From positions 1 through 45,340 of the forward strand of contig DWXY01000071.1 of the NCBI GenBank assembly GCA_019118935.1: a stretch of DNA of 45,340 bases, given 5' to 3'. The DNA comes from Candidatus Oscillibacter pullicola. GTDB lineage: Bacteria; Bacillota; Clostridia; Oscillospirales; Oscillospiraceae. Shown here piece by piece: positions 22,536 to 30,515 of this stretch. The position numbers and the translations under genes are program-made. Numbering within the stretch: position 1 is the stretch's first letter; every line of letters starts with the position of its first letter. The notes below the pieces were generated by a model. That model did not search any database, was not told the DNA's origin, and saw only the letters and a list, made by a program, of their open reading frames with translations.

Positions 22536-23921
22536 ATGATTCGTCATCTTCACCGGGAACCCGGCTTCTACAAGCGGCTGTTTCTTCTGGCCCTGCCGCT
22601 GATTCTGCAGAATCTCATCACCACGTCCCTGGGGTTTGTGGACACGTTCATGGTGGGTATGCTGGGACAGAATGAGCTGTCCGCCGTCACTGCCGCCAAC
22701 ACCCCCATCTACATGCTGCAGATCATCATCCTGGGGCTGCTCAGCGGCCTCTCCGTCCTGGCCAGCCAGTACTGGGGCAAAGGGGACACCGAGAGCATCA
22801 ACCGCTGTATGGGCGTCAGCCTTTACGCCGGGCTCATCATCGCGGTTTCCGTGGCCGTGGTGCTGTTTTTCTTCCCCCTTCAGGTCATGGCCCTGGTCAC
22901 CAACAACGGCCTGCTCATTGAGCTGGGTGCCCCCTATCTCCGGATCGTGGGACTCAGCTATATCTTCAACACCATCAGCTCTGTGTACATCGGCATGCAG
23001 CGCAGCACGGAGAACCCCGCCATGGGCATGATCGTCTTTGGCATCTCCATGCTGACCAACACCTGCCTGAACTACATCCTGATCTTCGGCAAGTTCGGCG
23101 CGCCCGCTCTGGGGATCACCGGCGCCGCCATTGCCACCCTGATCTCCCGGGTGGTGGAGGTGGTCATCGTCCTGTGCTATGCCCCCCACTACCACCGGGT
23201 GCCCCTGATGCCGCGGCTGCTGCTGCGGCCGGGCTGGACCATGGTCCGCAGCTTTCTGAAGTACGCCACCCCTGTTCTGGTGAATGAAGTGCTGTGGGGC
23301 CTGGGCGTCAGCGTCATGACCGCCATTATGGGCCATATGGTCATCAGCACGGATATACTTGCGGCCTACGCCATCATGGGCAACATCGACAAGTTCTCCA
23401 CCGTGGCCTGCTTCGGCATCGCAGGCGCCACCGCCGTGATCGTGGGCAAGCGGATCGGCGAGGGCGCCGGCCGGGAGGAGGTCTACTCCCTGGGCTGCTG
23501 CCTGCTGACGGTCTCCTTCGGAGTGGGCCTGCTGGTGTCGGTGTGCCTGGCGGTTCTGCTGCCCACGGTGTTCATCCCCTATCTCTATCCTCTGTTCCAC
23601 CTGGAGGGGCTGGCGCTGGAGATCGCCGTCATCATGTGCATCGTATATCTCTTCATGCTGCCGCTGAAAGCCTTTGACATCACCAACATCACCGGCCTGC
23701 TCCGGGCGGGCGGCGACCCCCGCATGGCCTCCATCATCGACCTGAGCTGCCAGTGGGTCATCGCTGTGCCCCTGACCTTCCTGACCGCCCTGGTGTTCAA
23801 CGCCCCGGTGGCGGTGGTGTGCCTGTGCATCCAGTCGGAGAATGTGTGCAAGTGCCCCTGGGGCCTGCTGCGGCTGCGGAGCCGGAAGTGGATCAACGAC
23901 GTAACGGGCGAGGACACGTGA
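22536..23921 (+). CDS. MATE-family efflux transporter
   Basis: This 461-aa protein has the twelve-helix pattern of the multidrug and toxin extrusion family, with two similar halves. The first runs from PLILQNLITTSLGFVDTFMVGMLG to about residue 225, and the second begins at about 240 with KYATPVLVNEVLWGLGVSVMTAIMGHM. LLSGLSVLASQYWGKG and GAGREEVYSLG are loop motifs of the NorM/DinF branch. Drug range and coupling ion (Na+ or H+) cannot be read from the sequence. It is 32 bp behind the desulfurase gene and shares one base with the next gene (TGATG), so it sits in an operon with an rRNA methyltransferase. Confidence 0.88.
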   Translation: MIRHLHREPGFYKRLFLLALPLILQNLITTSLGFVDTFMVGMLGQNELSAVTAANTPIYMLQIIILGLLSGLSVLASQYWGKGDTESINRCMGVSLYAGLIIAVSVAVVLFFFPLQVMALVTNNGLLIELGAPYLRIVGLSYIFNTISSVYIGMQRSTENPAMGMIVFGISMLTNTCLNYILIFGKFGAPALGITGAAIATLISRVVEVVIVLCYAPHYHRVPLMPRLLLRPGWTMVRSFLKYATPVLVNEVLWGLGVSVMTAIMGHMVISTDILAAYAIMGNIDKFSTVACFGIAGATAVIVGKRIGEGAGREEVYSLGCCLLTVSFGVGLLVSVCLAVLLPTVFIPYLYPLFHLEGLALEIAVIMCIVYLFMLPLKAFDITNITGLLRAGGDPRMASIIDLSCQWVIAVPLTFLTALVFNAPVAVVCLCIQSENVCKCPWGLLRLRSRKWINDVTGEDT

Positions 23922-24745
23922 TGGAAAGTCTTTTCCGCTGCCCCGTCTGCGGGGCGCCGCTGGACCGCGGAGACCGGGCCTATCGCTGCCCGGCCGGACA
24001 CAGTTATGACATCGCCCGGGAGGGCTACGCCTATCTGCTGCCCCCCAATCAAAAGCACTCCGCCGCTCCGGGAGATGACCGGGATATGGCCGCCGCCCGG
24101 CGGGAGTTCCTCTCCAAAGGGTATTACGACCTCCTTCTCAATACGCTCTGTTGTCAGATTTTGTCTCTTTCCGGCGAATCGCCGGTGATCTGGGATGTGG
24201 GCTGCGGCGAGGGCTTCTACACGTCCGGCATCTTCCGGACCCTGGTCGCCGCGGGAAAATCCCCCCGGATGGCGGGGACCGACATCTCCAAGCCCATCCT
24301 CCGATCCGCCGCCAAGCGGGAGAAGGGCATTGCGTGGGCCGTGGCCTCCTCCTTTCACCTGCCGGCGGCGGACGGCGCGGCGGACATCCTGCTGGACTGC
24401 TTCTCCCCCCTGGCGCTGGAGGAATTCCGGCGGGTGCTGAGGCCGGGCGGGCACTTCCTCTACGTGGTGCCGGGACCGGACCATCTCTGGGAGCTGAAGC
24501 AGGTCCTCTACGACCGCCCCTATCCCAATGAGGAGAAAGAGACTCCCTACGAGGGGTTCGCCTACCGGTCCATCGTGCCGGTGGAGGACACCATCACCCT
24601 CCCCTGTCAGGCGGACATCCACGCCCTGTTCCAGATGACGCCCTATTACTGGAAGACCCCCAAAGCAGGTGCGGAGCGGCTGGCAGCCCTGGAGTCTCTC
24701 ACCACCCGCATCTCCTTCCGCATCCACATTTTTCAAAAACTCTGA
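23921..24745 (+). CDS. RlmA-type 23S rRNA (guanine-N1) methyltransferase
   Basis: This 274-aa protein resembles E. coli RlmA, which methylates G745 or G748 in helix 35 of 23S rRNA; in Gram-positives the G748 form affects tylosin and related drug binding. A zinc ribbon is at the start: Cys7, Cys10, Cys23 and His27 (CPVCGAPL...YRCPAGHSYD). AREGYAYLLPP matches RlmA. The SAM loop is VGCGEG at about 92-97, and PGDDRDMAAARREFLSKGYY and LQMTPYYW recur in the family. The G745 or G748 choice is not decided. Its ATG overlaps the MATE stop. With an exporter upstream and an ABC-F ribosome protector nearby, the region may have a drug-tolerance theme. Confidence 0.85.
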   Translation: MESLFRCPVCGAPLDRGDRAYRCPAGHSYDIAREGYAYLLPPNQKHSAAPGDDRDMAAARREFLSKGYYDLLLNTLCCQILSLSGESPVIWDVGCGEGFYTSGIFRTLVAAGKSPRMAGTDISKPILRSAAKREKGIAWAVASSFHLPAADGAADILLDCFSPLALEEFRRVLRPGGHFLYVVPGPDHLWELKQVLYDRPYPNEEKETPYEGFAYRSIVPVEDTITLPCQADIHALFQMTPYYWKTPKAGAERLAALESLTTRISFRIHIFQKL

Positions 24746-24760
24746 CAGGAGGTCCTGCTG

Positions 24761-25462
24761 ATGAAACCCAATCCCACCCGCTCCGCCCTGCTGGTCATCG
24801 ATATGGAAAACGGCTTCGTCCACCCGGAGGGCGGCCACTGGATCCGCTTCGCCCAGTCCATGGTCCCCAACTGCGTCCGGGCCGTGGAGCTGGCCCGGTC
24901 CAAGGGCATCCCAGTGTTCTTTGTCAAGCGGATCTACCGTGCCGACGGCAGCGATGTGGAGCTGACCCGTTACCCCGGCTGGGCAGCCGGCGGCAGAGCC
25001 TGCCGCCCCGCCTCCACCGGCCCCAACAGCTCCCAGGCGCCGGAGGGTCTACGCCCCCAGCCCGGGGACTACACCATCATCAAGCCCCGGTGGAGCGCCT
25101 TTTTCCAGACGGAGCTGGACCTGATCCTCCGGCGGCTGGACGTGCGGACGGTGATCCTCACCGGCACCACCACCCCCAACTGTATCCGCACCACCTGCTA
25201 TGACGCCATCGCCCTGGAGTACAACACCGTGGTGCTGACGGACTGCTGCTCCTCCCATACCGAGGAGATCCAGCGGGTGAATCTGGAGGACATGGCCCGG
25301 GCGGGCGCCATTTTGATGGACTCGGCGTCCTTTGCCGACTACGGCCCCGGCACAGTGGAGGACCTCTCCGCCGCCATCCGGGCCCGGATGCTGGAAGAGG
25401 ACATGGTGCCCGAGCCCTTCCGGATGGAGGACGGCCAGGTATTCTGGCCCGACCTCTGGTAA
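24761..25462 (+). CDS. Cysteine hydrolase, isochorismatase-like
   Basis: This 233-aa protein has the Rossmann-like fold and triad of the isochorismatase/nicotinamidase family: Asp14 (LLVIDME), Lys108 (IIKPRWSAF) and Cys141 (TTTPNCIRTT). The cis-peptide-type TTTPN segment precedes the nucleophile. The family splits amides or carbamates such as biuret, nicotinamide or ureidoacrylate; the absence of nicotinamidase metal ligands argues against PncA. An Ala/Pro-rich loop at about 74-100 is longer than usual. AGGAGG precedes ATG 24761. It follows the methyltransferase gene by 15 bases and ends the operon at a terminator at 25477. Confidence 0.82.
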   Translation: MKPNPTRSALLVIDMENGFVHPEGGHWIRFAQSMVPNCVRAVELARSKGIPVFFVKRIYRADGSDVELTRYPGWAAGGRACRPASTGPNSSQAPEGLRPQPGDYTIIKPRWSAFFQTELDLILRRLDVRTVILTGTTTPNCIRTTCYDAIALEYNTVVLTDCCSSHTEEIQRVNLEDMARAGAILMDSASFADYGPGTVEDLSAAIRARMLEEDMVPEPFRMEDGQVFWPDLW

Positions 25463-25476
25463 TCGCAATGGAAAAC

Positions 25477-25516
25477 GGACGCCCTCCGCACAACTGCGGA
25501 GGGCGTCTTCTTGTTT
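25477..25516. terminator. Bidirectional terminator
   Basis: GGACGCCCTCCGCA-CAAC-TGCGGAGGGCGTC followed by TTCTTGTTT, shared by the convergent cysteine hydrolase and ABC-F genes. Confidence 0.75.
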
Positions 25517-25520
25517 CGAG

Positions 25521-27014
25521 TCATTCCCTCTGGATCCGGATGCGCCGGGTGGCGATCTCGTCGCAGAAGCGGGCGTCGTGCTCCACGAACAGCAGCGTGG
25601 GCCGGCAGGCCAGCAGCAGATCCTCCACCTGCATCCGGGAGATGACGTCGATGAAGTTCAGCGGCTCGTCCCACACGTACAGGTGTGCCTGGGTGCAGAG
25701 GCTGGTGGCCAGCAGCACCTTTTTCTTCTGGCCGCTGCTGTAGTCCGCCAGGTCCTTCTCAAACTGCTCCCGAGGGAAGTCCAGCTTCCGCAGGATGGTC
25801 CGGAACCGGCTGCCGTCCAGGCCCTGGGTCCGGGCAAACTCCGTCAGGCTGCCCCGCAGGTGGTCCGTATTCTGGCTGACATAGGACACCACTAGGCCGC
25901 TCATGGTCTCCACAGTGCCGCTGTGGGGGATGTCCTCTCCCAGCAGCAGCTTCAACAGGCTGGACTTGCCGCATCCGTTGCTGCCCTGCAGGGCGATCCG
26001 CTCCCCCGCCAGCACCTCAAAGGTGACATCCCGGCAGACCGTGCGGCCGTCGTAGCAGACGGCCACGTCCCGGAACTCCGCCAGCCGGGCTCCCGCCCGG
26101 CAGGGCAGGGGCGTGACCGCCAGCGCCTCCTGCCGCTCCAGGTTCTGCAGCAGCTGCTTCTTCTCCTCCACTGCCTCCTCCCGGCGGCGCTGGATGGATT
26201 TGGACCGCTGCATCAGCTTGGCCGCCTTGTGGCCCACAAAGCCCCGGTCCGCCGCCTTAGCCCCGGTCTTGTCCACGCCGAACTTGCTCTTCTCCGTCCG
26301 GTCCGACCAGCCGGAGGCACGGCGGGCGGACTCCGTCAGCCGCCCGATGTCCTTCTGCAGCTTCTCCTGCCGGGCCAGTTCAAAGGCGTCCTGCCTCCGG
26401 CGGTTCTCCCACCAGGAGGAGAAATTCCCCCGCTGGATCTCGATATTGGTCCGGTTGATGGCCAGAATGTGGTCCACACACTGGTCCAGGAACGCCCGGT
26501 CATGGGACACCAGCAGAAAGCCCCGCTTCCGGGCCAGATAGCTCCCCAGCTTCCGCCGTCCCTCCAGATCCAGATGGTTGGTGGGCTCGTCGATCAGCAG
26601 AAAGGCATTCTCCTTCAAAAACATGGCCGCCAGCAGCACCTTGGTCCGCTCCCCGTTGGAGAGGCTGGAAAAGGGCTGCTCCAGCGCCCCCTCCGCCAGG
26701 TCCAGGAGTCCCAGCTCCCGCTGGATCTCCCAGTCCTCCGCCTCCGGCGCGATCTCCCGCACCGCCTCCAGGCCCGTCCGGGACAGGTCCGCCACCTCGT
26801 AGGGGAAGTATTCAAATTCCACAGAGGCGGAGATGGTTCCGCTGTACGGGTACTTTCCCTGGAGCAACCGCAGGAAGGTGGTCTTTCCCCGGCCGTTCCG
26901 CCCGGTAAAGCCCAGCTTCCAGCTGGTGTCGATCTGAAAGCTCACATGGTCAAAGATCAGCTCCGGGCTGCCCTCGTATCCAAACGTCAGATTCGAGACG
27001 TCGATCATGGACAT
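25521..27014 (-). CDS. Lsa-like ABC-F ribosomal protection protein
   Basis: This 497-aa protein has two ATP-binding cassettes and no membrane part. NBD1 has Walker A GRNGRGKTT (about 38-46), signature LSNGERTK (about 119-126) and Walker B LLIDEPTNHLD (about 140-150). A linker at about 190-300 (with SGWSDRTEKSKFG and VGHKAAKLMQRSKSI) is close to Lsa-type proteins. NBD2 has GSNGCGKSS and SSGQKKK, then YVWDEPLNFID. The length equals LsaA, which dislodges lincosamides, streptogramin A and pleuromutilins from the ribosome. The start is ATG 27014 behind AAAGGAGG. Resistance is expected but the drug range is not certain. The leader at 27015-27360 looks like an attenuator. Confidence 0.85.
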   Translation of the reverse strand: MSMIDVSNLTFGYEGSPELIFDHVSFQIDTSWKLGFTGRNGRGKTTFLRLLQGKYPYSGTISASVEFEYFPYEVADLSRTGLEAVREIAPEAEDWEIQRELGLLDLAEGALEQPFSSLSNGERTKVLLAAMFLKENAFLLIDEPTNHLDLEGRRKLGSYLARKRGFLLVSHDRAFLDQCVDHILAINRTNIEIQRGNFSSWWENRRRQDAFELARQEKLQKDIGRLTESARRASGWSDRTEKSKFGVDKTGAKAADRGFVGHKAAKLMQRSKSIQRRREEAVEEKKQLLQNLERQEALAVTPLPCRAGARLAEFRDVAVCYDGRTVCRDVTFEVLAGERIALQGSNGCGKSSLLKLLLGEDIPHSGTVETMSGLVVSYVSQNTDHLRGSLTEFARTQGLDGSRFRTILRKLDFPREQFEKDLADYSSGQKKKVLLATSLCTQAHLYVWDEPLNFIDVISRMQVEDLLLACRPTLLFVEHDARFCDEIATRRIRIQRE

Positions 27015-27133
27015 ATCGCATTCCTCCTTTGCGCAAACCCTCACGTGCGGTCCGGCGCACCGCAGGCCTCGGCAGATGCCGCGCACATGAGCGTTTCATC
27101 CGTCATTTCCGATTTGCCGTGTTTTTGCGCAGC

Positions 27134-27172
27134 AAAAAACGGCCGCGGGAGAGCAGACCTCTCCCGCGGCCG
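27134..27172 (-). terminator. Attenuator terminator in the ABC-F leader
   Basis: On the minus strand a 14-bp perfect stem (CGGCCGCGGGAGAG and complement, 5-base loop) is followed by TTTTTT, 120 bp before the ABC-F start and about 180 nt after the predicted transcript start. Its GGTCTGC (27159-27153) is complementary to an upstream GCAGACC (27234-27228), a possible antiterminator. Confidence 0.75.
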
Positions 27173-27261
27173 GGCATACGGCATTCACCCCGCATCCGGG
27201 GCTGTGCGATACCTGGGTGAGATCAGCGGTCTGCCTTCCCTGCAATGGCATGGAAAAGGAA

Positions 27262-27280
27262 GCTGCGTCTCCGCCGCAGC
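27262..27280 (-). promoter_or_regulatory. Leader hairpin after the upstream ORF
   Basis: GCTGCG and CGCAGC pair around seven bases in the ABC-F leader, 26 bases after the upstream ORF stop. It may take part in the switch between leader folds. Confidence 0.4.
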
Positions 27281-27305
27281 AACTCTCTATGCCAAAACAC
27301 GAAAG

Positions 27306-27317
27306 TCAGATCCGCAT
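27306..27317 (-). CDS. Three-codon leader ORF (Met-Arg-Ile)
   Basis: ATG CGG ATC TGA on the minus strand, with GGAGGGG seven bases upstream (27331-27325). It sits 30 nt into the predicted transcript of the ABC-F gene. Short upstream ORFs of this kind stall ribosomes under antibiotic and control attenuation of several ABC-F and erm genes. Its strong ribosome site in an otherwise untranslated leader is the main support. Confidence 0.55.
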   Translation of the reverse strand: MRI

Positions 27318-27353
27318 CTTCACACCCCTCCAATCATTCATCAATCTCTGGCT

Positions 27354-27382
27354 ATCCTAGCACACTTCCGCCGGGATTGCAA
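27354..27382 (-). promoter_or_regulatory. Promoter of the ABC-F gene
   Basis: TTGCAA (27382-27377), a 17-bp spacer and TAGGAT (27359-27354). The -35 box lies just after the phoR stop at 27388. Confidence 0.6.
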
Positions 27383-27387
27383 CCCTC

Positions 27388-29049
27388 TCATTCCCCGATT
27401 TTTGGAAAAGTGAGGATGAAGGTGCTGCCGTGGCCCGGCTCGCTGTGGAGCTCCACCTGGGCGCCCAGATAGGCCGCCCCGTGCTTGACGATGGAGAGCC
27501 CCAGTCCCGTGCCGCCGGAGGAATGGCTCTTGTCCACCCGGTAAAACCGCTCGAACACCCGGCCCTGAGCCTCCCGGGGAATGCCGATGCCGGTGTCCGC
27601 CACCGTGATCCGGGGGCCGAAGGCGGTGTTTTCCACCGTGACGGTGACGCTGCCGCCGGGGCGGTTGTAGGCGATGGCGTTGTCGCAGAGGTTGTAGACG
27701 ATCTCCTCCACGATCTGTGGCACGCCCCGCACCAGGGCCTCGCCGCCCTGGAGCCGGGTGGTCACCTGTTTCCGCTGGGCCGCCGGAGCCAGCTGTTCCA
27801 GGACGGCCCGCGCCTCCTCGTACAGATCCACGGTCTCCCACTGGCCCAGGCCGCCGCCTTCGTCCAGGCGGGACAGCTTGATGATGTCGTTCACCAGCCC
27901 GATGAGCCGCTCCGTCTCCCGGTGGATGTTCCCGGCGAAGTGGGGGATGTCCTCCGGCTTCACCAAACCGTTCTGCAAGATCTCCGCCGTGCCCAGGATG
28001 GAGGTCAGGGGCGTCTTCAGCTCGTGGGAGACGTTGGCGGTGAACTCCCGCCGCAGCCGCTCCCGCTGCTCCTTCTCCGTCACATCCAGGATCACCAGCA
28101 CTGCGCCCGCGATCTGGCCGTCCTGCTCCACAGGGCTGGCGATGATCTGGCGGCAGTCGTCGTCCTTTTCCAGCAGCTGCTCACACCGCCGGCCGGCCAG
28201 GGCCTCCTCCACGCAGTGGCGGAAGCCCGCCTCCCGGTTCAGGGCGTAGACGCTCTCCCCCTCCTCGGTGGGAGTCTGGGCGTAGAGCAGCCGCAGCACG
28301 GCGGAGTTGTAAGTCAGCACCCGGGTCTCCTGGTCGATCACCAGGAAGCCCTCGCTCATATTCTCCGTGATGGCGACGAACTCCTCCTGCCGGCGCTTCA
28401 GATCCCGCATCTGCCGCTGGATCTGCCGCTGCTGGCTGCGGAGCTTGGACAGCAGGGGCGTCAGCTCTTCATAGGCCTCGCTGCCGGCGGGGTCATTGAG
28501 GTCGATGGCGTTGATGGGCTCCACCAGCTGCCGTGCCACCCGGGAGGCCAGCACCATGGCCAGGATAAAGGCCAGCAGCATCATCAGCGCCACCGGCTGC
28601 AGCGCCTGCAGCACCAGCATCCAGACGGAATACTGGGCGCTGGACACCCGCAGCACCGTCCCGTCGGCAAGCCGCTGGGCCGCGTACAGCGTCTGCTGGG
28701 AGAGCGTGTCCGAATAGCGGATCGCCTGCCCTTTCCCCAGGATCAGCGCCTCCCGGATCTCCTCCCGCTGGGCGTGGTTCTCCATCTCCTCCGGGTCCTG
28801 CCGGTTGTCGAAGAGCACGGTGCCGTCCGCATCCACCCAGGTGATCCGGTAGCTGCCGGGCAGATCCTCTGTGAGATAGTCCGTGCCGTTCTCCTCCACC
28901 CCATGGGCGATGTACTCCGCCAGGCTCTCCAGCTCACCGGAGACCCGATCCTGGAAATAGCCGTGGAGCACGCCCACGATCAGCACCAGGCTGGCCAGCA
29001 GCACCACCAGGGACACGCCCAGGATGGAGCGAAAGATCCGTTTCGTCAT
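27388..29049 (-). CDS. phoR: Phosphate sensor histidine kinase PhoR
   Basis: This 553-aa kinase responds to phosphate limitation and phosphorylates PhoB/PhoP. Transmembrane helices at about 8-30 and 146-168 flank an external sensor segment. A HAMP-like/PAS region follows (about 170-325, FVAITENMSEGFLVIDQETRVLTYNSA). HisKA has His342 in NVSHELKTPLTS, and the ATPase domain has YNLCDNAIAYN, VADTGIGIP and GGTGLGLSIVKH. Placement at the end of the pst-phoU-phoB operon supports PhoR over other PAS kinases. It begins 19 bases after phoB. No terminator is evident after it, so some transcripts may read into the ABC-F leader. Confidence 0.9.
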   Translation of the reverse strand: MTKRIFRSILGVSLVVLLASLVLIVGVLHGYFQDRVSGELESLAEYIAHGVEENGTDYLTEDLPGSYRITWVDADGTVLFDNRQDPEEMENHAQREEIREALILGKGQAIRYSDTLSQQTLYAAQRLADGTVLRVSSAQYSVWMLVLQALQPVALMMLLAFILAMVLASRVARQLVEPINAIDLNDPAGSEAYEELTPLLSKLRSQQRQIQRQMRDLKRRQEEFVAITENMSEGFLVIDQETRVLTYNSAVLRLLYAQTPTEEGESVYALNREAGFRHCVEEALAGRRCEQLLEKDDDCRQIIASPVEQDGQIAGAVLVILDVTEKEQRERLRREFTANVSHELKTPLTSILGTAEILQNGLVKPEDIPHFAGNIHRETERLIGLVNDIIKLSRLDEGGGLGQWETVDLYEEARAVLEQLAPAAQRKQVTTRLQGGEALVRGVPQIVEEIVYNLCDNAIAYNRPGGSVTVTVENTAFGPRITVADTGIGIPREAQGRVFERFYRVDKSHSSGGTGLGLSIVKHGAAYLGAQVELHSEPGHGSTFILTFPKIGE

Positions 29050-29068
29050 GTCGTCTCCAGCCCTCCTG

Positions 29069-29737
29069 TCAGCTCACAGGGCTGATCTTGTAGCCATAGC
29101 CCCGGACCGTCTCGATGTAAGCGCCCGCCTCCCCCAGCTTCTGGCGGAGGGTACGCACGTGGACGTCCACGGTCCGGCTCTCGCCGGTGAAGGCGTAGCC
29201 CCAGACGTTCTCGATCATCTGCTCCCGGGAGAGCACCTGGCCGGGGTTGCGCAGCAGCAGGCACAGCACTTCAAACTCCTTCTGGGTCAGGACGGTCTCC
29301 TGTCCCCGGACCCGGACGATGTGCTGGCCCGGATCCACCTCCAGAATGCCGCAGCGGAGGGTGCCGTTCTCCGTCTCCGTCCGCCGCAGCAGCGCCCGGA
29401 TGCGGGAGAGCAGCTCCATCATGCCGAAGGGCTTGGCCACGTAGTCATCGGCGCCGCCGTCCAGGCCCACCACCTTGTCGTACTCTGTGCCCTTGGCCGT
29501 CAGCATGATCACCGGCAGCTTGGCCGTGCGGGGCGTGGCCCGGAGCTTTTTCAGGACGCTGAGTCCGTCCTCCTCCGGCAGCATGATATCCAGCAGCACC
29601 AGGGCGGGCAGCTGCTCTCCCACGGCCTGCCAGAACAGGGAGGGCAGCGGAAAGCCCCTGGCCTCCATACCCTGGCTGTTCAATGTATAGATCACAAAAT
29701 CCCGGATACTGTCGTCATCCTCCAGCAGATAGATCAC
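29069..29737 (-). CDS. phoB: Phosphate response regulator PhoB/PhoP (OmpR family)
   Basis: This 222-aa regulator has a receiver domain with acidic residues Glu6-Asp9, the phosphoacceptor Asp50 (VLLDIMLPEEDG), Thr80 and Lys102 (AKPF). The winged-helix DNA-binding domain is at about 130-222 (LTQKEFEVLCLLLRNPGQVLSREQMIENVWGYAFTGESRTVDVHVRTLRQKLGE). The start is GTG 29737 behind GGGGGAGGG; a TTG 21 bases earlier lies before that site. It should bind the TTTACA repeats at 34856-34872 and drive the whole pst operon. The family name in Firmicutes is PhoP; phoB is used for its position by pst. Confidence 0.9.
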   Translation of the reverse strand: MIYLLEDDDSIRDFVIYTLNSQGMEARGFPLPSLFWQAVGEQLPALVLLDIMLPEEDGLSVLKKLRATPRTAKLPVIMLTAKGTEYDKVVGLDGGADDYVAKPFGMMELLSRIRALLRRTETENGTLRCGILEVDPGQHIVRVRGQETVLTQKEFEVLCLLLRNPGQVLSREQMIENVWGYAFTGESRTVDVHVRTLRQKLGEAGAYIETVRGYGYKISPVS

Positions 29738-29763
29738 AGATATCCCTCCCCCTTTCAATCTCT

Positions 29764-29785
29764 CCGCCCCGCTGGAGGGGCGGAG
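29764..29785. other. Hairpin between the HD gene and phoB
   Basis: CCGCCCC pairs with GGGGCGG (minus strand) around a short loop in the 70-bp gap. With no T-run it may affect mRNA stability or processing rather than end transcription. Confidence 0.4.
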
Positions 29786-29807
29786 GGTGTCTCCCTCCGG
29801 CGGCCGG

Positions 29808-30467
29808 TCAGATCAGCTGCTGCTCGTTGATCATCAGCTTGAACTGCAGGCCAAGCCTCTCCGCCGCCTTCCGGCAGAGGATCATCCGGCCCATGAAGAT
29901 CTCAAAATAGTCCATGACGGAGCCGTACTTCGTGTCCACGGACAGTTTCAGCTTGATCAGCGTGTGCTCCTCATTGATTTTCAGGACGGACTTCTTCACC
30001 GAGTAATTCACCCGGTCGTGGATGTCGAAGCTGGCCATGTCCGGATTCCGGACCCGGCTGCGGCGGACATCGGACTTGTCCGCCAGGATCAGCGCCGCCG
30101 CCACGGCGTTCACCGGCATGCCGGTGCCCTCGTCATGGTTGCCGATGGCGGTGACGATGGTGGCGATCTCCTCCGGAGGGCAGTCCATGTTGTCCAGGAT
30201 GCGGAAGGCCATGACCGCGCCGGACTGGGAGTGGTCCACCCGGTTCACCAGGTTGCCGATGTCGTGGAGGAATCCGGCGATCTTCGCCAGCTCCACCGTC
30301 CGCTCCGGGTACCCCAGGGTGGAGAGGATATAGGCGGCGTTTTCCGCCACCACCGTCACGTGGGCAAAGCTGTGCTCCGTATAGCCCAGAGCGGTCAGGG
30401 ACTCGTCCGCCCGCTGGATATAGGTCCGGACCGCAGAATCGTTTTTCACATCCTCATAGGTGAGCAT
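29808..30467 (-). CDS. HD-domain metal-dependent phosphohydrolase in the pho operon
   Basis: This 219-aa protein carries the metal-binding HD at His68-Asp69 (GFLHDIGN), preceded by His32/His36 (EHSFAHV) and followed by GNHDEG at about 117-122 and ILADKSDVRRSRVRNPD. That places it in the HD superfamily (YqeK/HDc-type), whose members act on nucleotides, (p)ppGpp or cyclic nucleotides. The substrate is not known. It lies between phoU and phoB, 48 and 70 bases from its neighbours, and shares their strand and likely mRNA. A link between phosphate starvation and a nucleotide signal is an attractive inference but has no direct support. AAAGGGGG precedes ATG 30467. Confidence 0.75.
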   Translation of the reverse strand: MLTYEDVKNDSAVRTYIQRADESLTALGYTEHSFAHVTVVAENAAYILSTLGYPERTVELAKIAGFLHDIGNLVNRVDHSQSGAVMAFRILDNMDCPPEEIATIVTAIGNHDEGTGMPVNAVAAALILADKSDVRRSRVRNPDMASFDIHDRVNYSVKKSVLKINEEHTLIKLKLSVDTKYGSVMDYFEIFMGRMILCRKAAERLGLQFKLMINEQQLI

Positions 30468-30515
30468 GGCCTCTCCCCCTTTTCAATGCCGGTGCCGCGC
30501 CTCTGCGCAGGCCGC

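Noticed and set aside
27093-27248. About 51-codon open frame across the ABC-F attenuator
   Set aside because: No ribosome site precedes its ATG and it runs through the terminator stem; the three-codon ORF upstream is better supported.
25923-27413. 496-codon open frame antisense to the ABC-F gene
   Set aside because: It spans the ABC-F promoter and attenuator and has no family signature; a shadow frame.
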